NCBI GenBank assembly: GCA_948470475.1
Contig: OX419341.1
Span: forward strand, 6,187,853 to 6,251,852
Direction of reading: 5' to 3'
From: Galaxea fascicularis
Lineage: Eukaryota; Cnidaria; Anthozoa; Scleractinia; Euphylliidae
DNA: 64,000 nucleotides
Below are positions 35,416-46,345 of the stretch, piece by piece. The notes under the pieces were generated by a model. It made no database searches, was not told the DNA's origin, and saw only the letters and a list, made by a program, of their open reading frames with translations. The translations under genes and the position numbers were made by a program. The first letter of the stretch is position 1. Each line of letters opens with the position of its first letter.

Positions 35416-36325
35416 TTCCCTCCAATTTGTTCTCATCTTACGTAGAAATCTCCCTAATTAGAATTTGGTGCCTACCGGATAGTCAAAACGAAACTAGTTC
35501 TTTTGAAGACGAGAGAAAATATGGTGGAAGTGTGTATAAATATGTTGGGACACCTTATTTCCTGAGTCTTCTACTCCACTGAAAAGAAAAGATGTCAGTT
35601 TCTTTTTGCTAATTCAGATTTTGTTTCTCATGAAATTGTAAGTTCCCCCTTCAATCGCCACTGGAGCCATGTTTATTATTTGTTTAAATTTGTTTAAGTA
35701 TTTTTGGTGTTATTTCGACATCGGATCTTTATTAAGTACTATAGGTTTATGTCTCTATAAGATATGAAAGCTCAGTTTGTGATCATTATCGTCTGAACTT
35801 TAGTTTATCCAGATATCTTTCCCTGACACGAATGTCAAAAAGGCAGTATTTCTTCCGTTGGGTTCAGATAAGCACTTTGCTCCATTTCTCCGCATCCAGA
35901 TCTTTTCGCCACTTGACAAATTTTTCTGATTCTTTTTTCAAACTACACAGGAAGCAAAATGAAGAATATATTTTAGTACCCTTTTTCTTTTAATTGTTGA
36001 TCGATTTTAAATTGAATATGACCTGCTACCGTATTCACTGATAATCACCTCTGAAAATGTTATCAGATAAAAAAAAAACATATTCCGCGTATTCTCCGAT
36101 CTCTAAAGCAGGGTAATTAATTTTTTCCCAGAATAGTGCTAGAATCAACGATGGGAACCCAAAACTTAATGGTGTGAAACATGACTATTTTGTTCGGTTT
36201 TGTTCACTGTATCAGTCGTAAAATCTCAAAAGACGGAAAAAACCCTTGGATAAAAATAAACTGGTTGAAGAATTTTTAAATTTAAAGCAGTAGATCATGT
36301 AGCACCAGTCGATGAGTTACACAGC
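35416..36325. other. intergenic stretch
   Basis: No gene is supported. It is AT-rich. Confidence 0.4.
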
Positions 36326-36643
36326 TTGAGTACTATGATGTTTTGTTTTGCGTCAAACCTTTTCTTTCTTTCCTGCTGGAAGTGGACCTGTCAGGCAGTG
36401 ATGCTCCGTAAGGAAAGTTGTGAAGACAAGAAGCAAAGCAAGTGTAACAATACGTTGGGCCATGATAAAGATGATTACCTCGGCAAGATCAGAAACAGTA
36501 GTATTCAAATTGTTCAAATACCAAGGAGTGAATGCCTTGTTGAATTTTTATACCCCTATGTGCAGCATAAATTTTGTCAAAATATCACGCGTAAGACATT
36601 TAAATTAACACCGCGTCAGTGGACAACGCTAATTGATTTTTAA
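36326..36643 (+). CDS. small ORF with weak PC4 (transcriptional coactivator p15)-like C-terminus
   Basis: The 105-codon frame contains DYLGKIRNSSIQIVQI and ends KTFKLTPRQWTTLIDF. The order (LGK-x-R, a beta-strand stretch, then K-x-F-x-LTPxQW) resembles the PC4 ssDNA-binding fold, whose C-terminal motif is usually KGISL-x-x-QW. The central basic/aromatic block is poorly conserved. The N-terminal 30 residues look non-coding, so the true start or an upstream exon is uncertain. It could be a real small nuclear protein, a transposon-associated PC4 copy or chance. Confidence 0.28.
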   Translation: MSTMMFCFASNLFFLSCWKWTCQAVMLRKESCEDKKQSKCNNTLGHDKDDYLGKIRNSSIQIVQIPRSECLVEFLYPYVQHKFCQNITRKTFKLTPRQWTTLIDF

Positions 36644-37479
36644 AACTGAAAGAAATTGTTACCGATGAAATAGAATATGTATCTATAGTTCAAACTTTAT
36701 CCAGCTTTTATTCTAGACGCAGTTTTCGAATGACTAATTAATGAAGATGCAGGGGTGACCGGGGCATAAAGATCATCATAAAGGAAATTAGACATACAAG
36801 AATCGAACCGAAAACGTTTACATTTCCAGTGCAGGGAACTACAAAACTTGACGACAATGATCAAAGCAATCACTGCGAACTATGTTATCACTGACCTGTC
36901 ATTGACAGGAATCTCTCATGTCTAATAATGATGTCATTACAATTTTGAACGAAATTTCTTTACGTTCGTAAATGAAAAGGTCAAGACAAAAGTACACCCT
37001 TTTTATAATAAGAACTTTTTATAAGAAAGTTGCGGCTGCAATCAACCAAACTTTTAAGAACATGCTACTGAAGAACATACCCAGGTTGTTCAATGCTTTG
37101 TTTTACCAACAGTTTGTTGGCGCGACATCTCTTTCACTTTTCGTGGCATCTGAGGAAGCCGCACAAGCATGTGACAAGCAACTTGATACCTGACATTACA
37201 CCAAACAATGCCATGTAACTTAAGAACATTTTAAGAACGTTTTAGGCTGAAATTGCAAGACAAAATGAGAACGTTCAGCCTCAGCTCAAAAATTATATAA
37301 GAAAGAAAAAGATTGTAGTGAGCATTTTAAAAAGAAACATTCCTCAACGCCCAAGCCCCAAATTAGCAATCGCAAATGACATTACACACAAGATAAAAAC
37401 GAAAAATTTATACAAGGCAACAAACAACGAAAACCTTGCCCGGAAGACAAATTCTTGCCACCTAAACATTTCATTCTTT
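36644..37479. other. intergenic stretch
   Basis: No gene is supported. Its last part may belong to the Penelope fragment that follows. Confidence 0.35.
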
Positions 37480-38460
37480 CATTCTTTTCAGATGAAATGC
37501 AATCCTCCATTCAAATCTATAATTTTAGACACTTCGTACAGACTCATGGCATCGCTGTGGGAGCTAAAATGGCGCCCTGAATTGCTTTCTCTGTCGTCTT
37601 TGTGGCAGACCACGAAAAACGACTGTTACTGGCCAGCCCCCTATAAACCTTTGGAAAAGACACATTGATGACATTTTCTCACCGTGGGACATTTCTATAA
37701 CAGAACTTTCTGATTTTGTAAACGCTGCTAACTCTTTCCACCACACAATCAAGTTTACTTGTGAAATGTCATCTGAACGCGCTGTTTTCCTCGACACCGA
37801 GGTCTTCAAAGGACCTCGCCATTCAACTTTTAAACTCCTTGGTTTCCAAACACACTTCAAACCCACTGAAACTTTTCATTACACGCACTTTTCATGTTGC
37901 CACCCTTTTACCTAAAAAAAAAAAGAAGGGTTTTATCAAAGGAGAAGCACTGCGCTTGTTGAGAACCAACCTAGTGAAAGAGAGTCTTGAAAAAAAACCC
38001 AACCAAACAAACAAACAAACGAGACTTTGAGCAAAGGCTCTATAAAAGAGGCTATTCTTAACACTCGTTAAAAATATTCTCACTGAAGTAAAGTTAACCC
38101 ACAAAAAAGAAGCGCTTCGCGAAAGAACTAAACAAACAAAAGGGATTCTACCTTTTGCTACCACTTTCAACCCACCCACACCGAATCTTAAAAAGATTCT
38201 CGTGAAACACTGGCATATTATTCAACAACAGCCTTAGCTCAAACATATCTTTAACCAGCCACCGATTGTCTCTTACAAGAAGGAAAAATCCTGGAAGGAA
38301 ATTCTTGTCCGCGCAAAACTTCTTTCAACCCCACAACAATCATAAACCCAACGAAGCATTTAGTTACAAATTTGAAGGAAATTTGCATACGATCACCCAA
38401 ACTGACTCCAAACAGGATCACGCACCAATCAGTGATCACAACACAGTTAAGTCTCACAAA
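37480..38460 (+). pseudogene. Penelope-like retroelement fragment (reverse transcriptase C-terminal part)
   Basis: Switching frames gives a recognisable order. First comes a damaged MASL/GTKMAPS-like block near 37550. Next is FVNAANSFHHTIKFTCEMSS, then AVFLDTEVFKGPRHSTFKLL, then THFKPTETFHYTHFSCCHP. After a poly-A frameshift come KGFIKGEALRLLRTN and, near 38270, an SYRKEKSWKEILVRAKL-like segment. These are typical of the thumb region of Penelope-like elements. At least three frameshifts are present and no GIY-YIG domain is joined to it, so it is dead. Confidence 0.75.
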
Positions 38461-39179
38461 TAAAATCCTGATCGCCTACACAATATCCTGAAGTTGATCT
38501 TCGAAATAACGAACGTAGAAGCAGAGGACTCGTAGACTTAAATAAACGTTCCGTTCTTGTGTATTATGCTAATCAACAATGTTTTCAACAAGTGTCAAAA
38601 GAACATATAACTGAGTTCATTTACTCATTTTTAAACCTTTTTCTTGTCCTCAACATCTGTTTCTTATTTCTTCCCTTGCTTCTGTTCAATAAAACTTCAT
38701 ATGGAGCAAGAATTATCTATAAACAAAACTATTTCACCCAACCGAAAAATTAAATATAACAAACCTTTTTACTTTAATTTCGTAAATTTCGTCATCTCTG
38801 GGCTTCAAAGTAACTTACATTGAATAGATCATATTTCAGCTTTTTCACAGTTTCGAGCATTTATCAGGTATAAATTGACATAAAGATGAATTGTGGAGGT
38901 TTATTTAAAAAAAATTCCTGTAGAAATAGTTCTTTTAAAAAAGAAATGTTTTAGAAACTCATGAAAAATGACCAGTCTTTTGAAGTCTCTGGAGAACGAT
39001 AACTACAGCAAATAAAACCAGGTGGAAAAAGTATATTAACTCGAAAGACATTTTTTGTTCGGAAACTAGCAATGGTCCGGTATAAAAACAATTGTTTCAC
39101 GGGGATCTGCTGGATTATTTGTAGAAATGGGAAAGGAAAGTTTCCTCCAGCCTCCACCTTCGCAAGCGCGAGAAGATCA
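38461..39179. other. intergenic stretch
   Basis: Probably includes decayed 3' sequence of the Penelope fragment. Nothing else was seen. Confidence 0.35.
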
Positions 39180-39432
39180 TTTTTAGCACAATTGCTGGTA
39201 ATCTCGCAATCTGATTGGCTAATTTGCCGCTGTCGATAAGAGTCTAAACAACGCTGCTCGCGTCAACTTGTCATGCAATGCCTTTTTCATCTCTCGCGCT
39301 CTGCAATAAACATTTCTTGGACGCTGATATTGTGGTAAAAAACAAATCGAATGTGGTTTAGCGTTATCTGTACTCTTATTGTTCATAAGAGTACAGACAA
39401 CGCTAATATAAACCACATTCGATTTGTTAAAT
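39180..39432 (-). repeat. foldback repeat (family A), copy 2, inverted
   Basis: It matches 200-370 of the window in inverse (AATCTCGCAATCTGATTGGC, ACGCTGATATTGTGG, CAAATCGAATGTGGTTTAGC) and retains a shortened palindrome (39345-39430) whose central part is deleted compared with copy 1. Confidence 0.8.
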
Positions 39433-39823
39433 TTTCAACCTTGTGAAGAAATCAGATGCATCGCTGATAGATGCCCGCCATATTTTAACACTCAATGTAC
39501 CAGGCAAAGTAAATTACCTTTATTTACCCGCGAGAGTTCGCACCAAAGCCGCGAAGCTTCTTTTAATTACAGTTGTGTAATTTTTAATAGTTTATCAACG
39601 TAATTTTACTCTTTTAACTGTTTTGCTTTTTATTTTTCCTAGTTGTTAACTTTGTGCATTAAGTTACATTTTTTACGTCGCTTTATTACTCAAGGATCCC
39701 ATTGATGGCAGGTCATTGATAGATCTGAAGGAAATGTACTATTTAAATAAAGCACAAAACACGTTGCCTTTCGTTAAATTGTTTTATTCATGGGCTATCA
39801 AGATGGATCCATTAACAAATTTT
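39433..39823. other. intergenic stretch
   Basis: 3' flank of peptide gene 6. A minus-strand AATAAA lies at 39788-39783. Nothing else was seen. Confidence 0.4.
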
Positions 39824-40262
39824 CTATCTTTCGAACTGCTTTCGGTGATTTATTTCAGCGATTGCTTGCATCCTCAATTTCTCACGGCCAAGACCTCTTG
39901 CCATACCTCTTGATTTCTCCCTCACGAACTGTTTGAAACAAAGAAAACAAGAGGTACATTAGCCATAATAGAAATGTCAAACAAATAGCGGGAGAGCTGT
40001 TTTTGTTTGTTTGTTTGTTTTCTTTTGGTAAGACGTTACCGCAGTTAGTGGCCCTCTCGGCGGTTGTTCAGTTCAAGAGAATAGAATACCGAATTGTATA
40101 CGAAAGAGTCATTTATACACAAATTATATGCGAAAGAGTCACCTTTTCCTCCAATTTCCCTTCAGCGTGCGGCATGTTTGAACCTATCCAGCAGAAACTC
40201 GGAGTAATCAAACTTGCTATCACGAAAAGAGCAGCAACAACGATGATAAATTGGGCTTTCAT
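39824..40262 (-). CDS. two-exon secreted peptide precursor, member 6 (Cys-less C-terminal module)
   Basis: Exon 1 (40262-40143, 40 codons) encodes MKAQFIIVVAALFVIASLIT, then PSFCWIGSNMPH, a strong signal peptide with the Cys seen at this position in members 3, 4 and 5. It ends GKLEEK at a GTGACT donor. The intron (40142-39929, phase 0) is only 214 bp and ends TTTGTTTCAAACAG. Exon 2 (39928-39824, 34 codons plus TAG) starts FVREKSRGMARGLGREKLRM. Exon sizes (40 and 34 codons) are the same as member 5. VR, AR and G positions align with member 5 (VRNICQLARRSGC), but both ring cysteines are replaced. TATATAAG lies upstream (40365-40358) and AATAAA follows 36 nt after the stop. It is probably a paralogue with a linear basic C-terminal peptide; gene model confidence is moderate. 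Confidence 0.58.
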
Positions 40263-40357
40263 CCTTTGGACCAATAGTTAGTACAGCCGCATAAACATGC
40301 ACCGCATCAAACGTGTAAACCGTAACAAAAATGTAGCATTTGAGAAGCTTCTGTCTC

Positions 40358-40365
40358 CTTATATA
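40358..40365 (-). promoter_or_regulatory. TATA box of peptide gene 6
   Basis: TATATAAG on the minus strand, about 96 nt upstream of the ATG at 40262. Confidence 0.45.
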
Positions 40366-40369
40366 AAAT

Positions 40370-41394
40370 ATGTTTTGTATCATAATTACCACTTAAGCTC
40401 AGTTGGAAAGAGCCATTGCAGATGCATTAAACTCATTTGAAACAATGAAATTTAATATCCGCATAATGGGGCATAAACGTTGGCTGTGGGCTATGGTATA
40501 CATTACATGTCTACGCACTCCAGGCGCCATTAGTACATTTTCCGCTCTTTGCAATAACGCTCTTAATTTAAATGGTTTCATGAAAGCCCAAGGATTTCAT
40601 TCCCTTAAAATGTTTATTTCCACCCACAATAAAATGCCAGGGAATCCACTTACTCACTGTGCTTTAAAAGGTAAAGTTGAATCTTGATTATACATAAAAG
40701 AACACTATTCAGATTTAAGCAGTCATGGACGATGTAGAAGTCGACGTTTGATTGGTCTAGAGGAGTTTGCGATTAAAGAAAAGATGTACGAATGACGTCT
40801 TGAGTCGGCAGAGAGCAGAAAAAAACGATGTATTCAACAAATTACAAGAATACCTCACAATATAATGTTTCTTAATGAGATGAAAGCCGCACAGAGGGCA
40901 CTTTGGCCACGTGATAGCGGACATTACCCCTTAATCTACACAAAGTTTTGAGCCCGAGCATTCGCAGCCATGAACAGCTCTTTCGGCGTTGTTACACTTC
41001 ATCAGCATGGCGCAGTTACATGAATAAAACGGGAAATGAAAATTTAAAGCTTGTGGGATGTGGCTTATTGTGACAAAAACACCTCACTAATATTAATATA
41101 TCTTTTTTTTTTCAAATGTGTCAAGGTAAGCTGAAAGTCACACATAGGGCGCACGTATGACGTCATCAGTCAGAAAGTAGCCAATGAAAGCAATGTATTC
41201 AACAAATGGGTAATATTTAATTTCCTAGTACGTGTGTGCTCTGATAACGCGCGGAGGACATCAAAACGTGACACGAACATCAGTCACGCTATTCACCTAC
41301 GGCTCGCACCGTACTTCTTTGATCTTCAGTCACATACATCATGTTTGACGTCATCCCCGTGTTATCAGAGTACAAAACAAGAAGAAAACTGTGT
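40370..41394. other. intergenic stretch
   Basis: No gene is supported. GTGCTCTGATAACGCG at about 41226 and GTGTTATCAGAGTAC at about 41359 are approximate inverses, suggesting a degraded foldback insertion of about 150 bp. Confidence 0.35.
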
Positions 41395-41545
41395 ATAAAT
41401 AAACGAAACTTAGTAAATATTAATTATTGCGCGGAAAAGTACATAAACTACCATACGTTTCGAGCCTGCTGGCTCTTCATCAGTGAATAAGAAGCAACTG
41501 TAAACCGCGCGCGTGACATAACGTACAAAACAAAACTAAAAATTT
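41395..41545 (-). repeat. retroelement 3' end, Penelope-type signature
   Basis: On the minus strand it reads CACTGATGAAGAGCCAGCAG, then GCTCGAAACGTATGG. This is the kind of sequence found directly after the GIY-YIG domain at the ends of Penelope-like elements. A related signature follows the fragment at 53758. Confidence 0.4.
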
Positions 41546-41642
41546 GAATTTGAAGTTACTTGCGCGCGCTGACTGTAAAAAGAGCGCGCGTGTAAACATT
41601 CATTTATAGGAAGGTAAAGTCGGTATAAAGTCCTCCCGGATG

Positions 41643-42318
41643 TAAAGCCCCGGCCAAACGATCGCAACATTCAGCGCAACATATCCCAACATTGTTGGCC
41701 GTAACATGTTGCGCGCGTTTGGCCACCCTGTTGCGACATGTTGCGTGTTGTTGGCTCAAATTTGAAAATGGTTAAATTTTTCACCCAACATTTGTGGATG
41801 TTGCGTGATGTTGTGGTCGTTTGGCCAGGTTCGTGCAACAATGTTGCGTCTGAGCATGCACACTAGCTCGATTTGTTTTTTTAAAACGTCATTTGAAAAC
41901 ATGGCGGAAAGTGGCGCGCAATTTGAATTGTTCAAAAACTAGAAGAAATCACCGAGGAAGACATTTCCCTGAAAATCGTCAGGTTTTCAATCATCAGCTC
42001 CTGTACTATGTTGGCAAAGTAGCCCTTCTGTTGTCTTCTTTTGATCCACAACCTTGTTTTTCCTCTTTTTACCTCTCTCTCGTCGTCCTCTATAAGCAGC
42101 ACTAGAGAACATGCCACAACTTTGCAACGCCAAAGGCGAAATCGCTGGTGAACATACTCCATGCTTACATCAGGGACAAATATTCGCTGAAAGTATTGCG
42201 TAGACTGTTGCGTGATGTTGCATGCGTTTGGCCAGCCCTTCGCAACATGTCGCAACATGATCCAACAATGTTGGGCTATGTTGTGTTAAAATGTCGCGAT
42301 CGTTTGGCCGGGGCTTAA
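41643..42318. mobile_element. PIF/Harbinger-type MITE with TAA target duplication
   Basis: The element is 41646-42315 (670 bp), with TAA on both sides (41643-41645 and 42316-42318). Its ends are AGCCCCGGCCAAACGATCGC and the inverse. Sub-terminal regions are full of CAACATGTTGCG-type repeats in both directions. A 3-bp TAA duplication and no transposase fit a PIF/Harbinger MITE. The middle (41890-42170) contains a remnant ATGGCGGAAAGTGGCGCGCA start of a lost ORF. Confidence 0.75.
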
Positions 42319-42974
42319 CGTTTTATGGTTGAAAATCATCCTGGCTTCGAAGCGGCGCCTATCTTGGGTATCTCGAAAGCCAGAGTGGATTACGGACACC
42401 AGCATATCAGTACGTTCTGCCAAATGGAATGTGTTTGTTAAATATGGAAAAAGATATATCGTCAGATATCGTGATAGGGGAAACTGGCGGTTTGGTATCG
42501 TTTTCAAGTGGACTCTCTTTTTTAAATCCGGAATGTGGAATACAGCACTGATCAGCGAGTAGCACTACACAGTGCCATTTCTTCGTTAAAAAAATGTCTG
42601 CGATTATACTTAGAAATGTAAGGAGGTTAATTCAATAAACTTTTGTTTTCTTTTAAGGTCAGTAATAACTAATGGTAATAATATTAAATCAAGAGAGGGT
42701 ACGCTCTGCTAATAACAAAGATAAAACGACAACAACAAAACGATTATGTGTGATTGAATAAGGAAATTTTTGTTTTTGCTAGCTGTATAGTATTTCGTAT
42801 TAGTCTTTCAACCAGGATTGATCTTAATTCTTTCCTTACCGGCCAAGGACTGCGCATGCGGAATGCTTATAGCTCTTCAGTAATATAATTAATAACTGCC
42901 AAATCTCGTGAAACTTTCGAAATATTACTTCAATTGGAGGATTTGAGTGTGATTGGTAGGCCAGTCATCATAAC
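42319..42974. other. intergenic stretch
   Basis: No gene is supported. Confidence 0.4.
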
Positions 42975-43560
42975 ATGCATTTGAAGTTTGTCGGTATCGC
43001 GAGGCCATGGGTTCAATCCCCCGGTTGAAGTCCTGAAAATTTTCAGGCTTCTTCACGCAATTGCATAAATTGCGTTCACAACTGCGAGGGTCATTCATCA
43101 TTTGATTCCATTTCCTCAGTTCATATATGAGTTATTTCATATACATCATCCACAAGTAGAGTTTTCTTGCAAATTCCACAACCACTTGATCTTACTTCAA
43201 TTTTTAAGTCCACAGCAACAAACTTGTTTCACTTAGCTACATGTATCTTGCAAAAATTGCGATCACAACTGCGACGATCATTCTTCATTTGATTTCATAT
43301 CCGCAGTTCACATATGATTTCTTTCATATGCATCATTCACTTACATATCTTTCACGGGAACATATGAACCCAAAATTGACCAGCTCCCAAAGTCAGTCGC
43401 TTCAGAGCTGAGTTGGTAGAGCATCACACCGGAATCGCGAGGTCACGGGTTCAAGCCCCGTTGAAGTCCTGAATTTTTTTTTTTCAGGCTTCTTTACGCA
43501 ATTGCAAACTGAATTGCGATCACAACTGCGACGATCATTCTTCATTTGATTTGGTAAATT
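42975..43560 (+). repeat. cluster of three tandem SINE (family S) units
   Basis: Unit 1 (42975-43150) has a partial tRNA-like head and the CAGGCTTCTTCACGCAATTG tail. Unit 2 (43253-43340) is tail only: GCGATCACAACTGCGACGAT, then CATATGATTTCTTTCATATG. Unit 3 (43390-43555) has a full head (GAGCTGAGTTGGTAGAGC, GGTTCAAGCCCCG) and tail. It is the same family as 18362-18690. Confidence 0.8.
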
Positions 43561-43813
43561 ATTATTCCGGCCTCTCCTCTTAGACACTTCTCGAACGGGT
43601 AACCTGTTCATTTTCAGCTCAAAGTCGATGAAAACGACACGTCGAGATTAAGGGTAAGACGCATTTTGAAAAAGAACCGTTGTATAGTATAAACAGCTCA
43701 ACTGACAAGTGATAATGTCCATAACTGATCGTTATATTGTAATTCAATTTACAGCTGTTACATTTAAGTCATACTCAAAGGTCCCTATTCTATATCAACT
43801 TTAATAAGCGTTT

Positions 43814-45069
43814 CTATTCTTGTTCTTTCTCATCGCGATCGTCGTAGTCTAAGCTCTGTTCACTTCCCTCGCAGCCTAGATTTCTTTCTCCATTGTCAAG
43901 GTCTCTTGTTGCTGGCCTCTGAAACTGCAGATAATGAATATGAGACAAAACAGAACAAAATGAAAAGAATCCCAGAAGTCGTGTAAGGGACTGTGCAATA
44001 ATTATCTGGAGGGGGAGGGGGGGTTCCAAAATTAATAGGGGGGGGCCTGTACTTAAACCAAAGCGCAGGGTAGGGGGGGGTAAGATGTAATTTCTTAAAC
44101 ATTTGTGGGGGGGGGGGGTTAGAAGTTAAACTGAGAGGTCTGATCTCCATCCATGGACTCAAGATAATGTATATTACATGTAAGCTAATCAAAATCAATT
44201 TTTGGAATCTTTTAAGAAATATTAATATTAACAGCTTCAAAACCTTGTACTAAAAATGAACAGTTTATCTCAACAATATTAAGCATATATTCAAGAACTT
44301 GAGTTAAATCCCGAGTTGGTTTTGAACAAGCACTTCTGCTTCCCCAACGAAGCATTTACAGGTAAAGGTAAAGGTAAAGAGGGATGTAGGGAGGATCGGA
44401 GGTTGGGGAGGGGGGGTTGAAAGTAATCTCCCCTCTAGACGGGGGTCGACAAGAAGTTATTTTAACCTTATTTCAGGGGGGTGCAACTTTATTTTAAGGC
44501 CTCCTTTGCTAATTTTTAGAACCCCCCCCCTCCAGATAATTATTGCACAGTCTCTAATACTACAGTGAGAATTTCAACCTGTACTGATTAACTGATGGCT
44601 ACACGTGATTCACCGTACACAAGTAGATACATAGATACATTTTACAATTCAAGAGTTACTTTGATATAGTTTCATTTACGTGACTAATATGTAGGAAAAA
44701 CAGCCAATGTGCCGTCAGGCATCCGTTTGTTCATTACGAAGTGAACAAGAAAACAAAACTGTATTCCGATGAACTCAATTTCTCATTAAAACCTAAAATT
44801 ATATCATCCCACTCTGTTGTTTTCAGTGAGAGAACAGCAAATAAAAAAATCGATGCAAAGAGCGATTGTTTTTACGTATGAATCCTATTATTTTGCCGCG
44901 CTCTTGCCGACCGTTGCTTTCGTCGTTCAGTGAAGTAAGTTTGAACAGGTATAGAGAAGTAAACTTTCCAAACCTTGTTTGAAGTTCTTGGCGGTACAAA
45001 ACACTGGGTTTGAAAAACCAAAGATGCGACCACAAGAAGAGAAACGAGAAAAGCTGTTTGGATTTTCAT
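43814..45069 (-). CDS. two-exon secreted peptide precursor, member 4 (first ring Cys replaced by Asp)
   Basis: Exon 1 (45069-44974, 32 codons) encodes MKIQTAFLVSLLVVASLVFQ, then TQCFVPPRTSNK, a signal peptide ending in the conserved Cys region, at an AAG/GTTTGG donor like that of member 5. The intron (44973-43919, phase 0) carries a MITE. Exon 2 (43918-43814, 34 codons plus TAG) starts RPATRDLDNGERNLGC and continues with an acidic tail (YDDRDEKEQE). RDLD-x6-GC lines up with RQLC-x6-GC of member 1, with Asp in place of the first ring Cys. An alternative acceptor (CTGCAG) 6 nt earlier would add Phe-Gln. The predicted precursor is 66 residues. Its upstream region and first codons are duplicated at 47205-48565. 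The GTTTGG donor is weak, so the exon 1 boundary is less sure. Confidence 0.55.
43987..44556. mobile_element. MITE inside the intron of peptide gene 4
   Basis: Left end GACTGTGCAATAATTATCTG followed by a G-rich block; right end is the C-rich block followed by CAGATAATTATTGCACAGTC. The total is about 570 bp and the interior is rich in G runs. No coding potential. Confidence 0.75.
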
Positions 45070-46215
45070 TGTAAACCACGATACTGAAGAGTGAACACTG
45101 GAAAAAAGCCCCAAAGTTTCCAACCTAACTGTTGCTTTTCTTTCTTTTATTATCTAAGCCTCCGTCTTATCTCTCAAAGGAGCCGACTCATTAACAGTCC
45201 TATAGGAAGAGAAAACTTCCTTACATTTTATGGAATTAACATATCCCTTGTGACAATTGAGACCTATAGTTAAAGTACCTTTCTTGTATCCGAATTGTAA
45301 CCTAGTAAAGTTTCGCTTAAAGTTCGGGTATGATTCATTGAAATGAGTTTCCTACTACGGTTCGACTGTTTTCCCATAAAACTGGCGGTAGGTTTTACAG
45401 ACTTAACATGTGCAAACAGCTGAGCTGAAAGCCTACTTAGATCAGATAAGTCATCAGTGATCTTCGTTAAAACGACCTCACTCCTAAAAGGCTGCGGGAG
45501 ATTAAAAATGTGAAAAATGAAGCTACGCTAAAACGGCAGCATTAAGTTTAATCCTTCTCAATTTGAGAAAGCCAAACTGAAGTAAACTTTGATTGATTTC
45601 CGTTCTTTTATATATATATATTTCATGTACCCATGGCCAAAATTCCGGCCTAAAAGTTTGATAATAACCAAGAAACAAGCAAAGCTTTGAAAGAAAAAAA
45701 AAGCAACTTTCTATGAGAGCATTTAAAGAGTTGGTATCACGGTTATGTTGGAGTCATTATTATCGCACCTGCTCCGCATTTTTTTTTCTTTCAACCTTGG
45801 GTTAAGTTTTTCAAAAGGAAAGAACAACTAAGTCTTTCTATTCATAAAATATCAAATTGAAATAAGTACTGAAGCCAAGAAAGGATCAATTATAGAAAAA
45901 AAAATTTAGATGGAAAAAAAACTTCCGATCCCAATGAAACTGTCACCACACTGTACGATCTAGATATAAGCTTAAATCGTTTTACGGCAGAGCGTCAACA
46001 ACGAACCATGACACTAACTAGGTCAAACTAACTTAAACATCATCCTACCTGGATTTGGCCGGAAAATGGAATAGCACGTTTTTTACGATTCGAACCTGGA
46101 ATACTACAATCAACATATTGCGAACGCAGAAGAAGAAAAGCTAGTCATTAGTTTTCAAAATAACTGAGGAAAGCTATTTTGTCAATAATTTTGACAAGTT
46201 TCAGCTAGACATCAC
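45050..46215. repeat. segmental duplication, copy A (5' region of peptide gene 4)
   Basis: It matches 47205-48565 collinearly. Shared blocks include AACCACGATACTGAAG, GGAGCCGA..ACAGTCCTATAG, AAAACGACCTCA, TGGATTTGGCCGGAAAATG and AGAAAAGCTA. It covers the start of peptide gene 4 and about 1.1 kb upstream of it. Confidence 0.8.
45609..45621. repeat. short (TA)n tract
   Basis: About six TA units inside segmental duplication copy A. Confidence 0.7.
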
Positions 46216-46261
46216 TTGTATCTTGTACAGTCATGATGAACGTGTGCCTGATTTCGGCGTG

Positions 46262-46345
46262 TGACACTTTCATTTCTGTGAATGATGTATTTGAAATAAA
46301 TCATATATGAGCGCAATTACGTTCACAGCTGTAAAGATCATCCTT
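46262..46345 (-). repeat. diverged SINE (family S) tail
   Basis: GTGAATGATGTATTTGAAAT, then AAATCATATATGAGC and AAGATCATCCTTCACTTGA, match the family S tail with substitutions. Confidence 0.55.
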
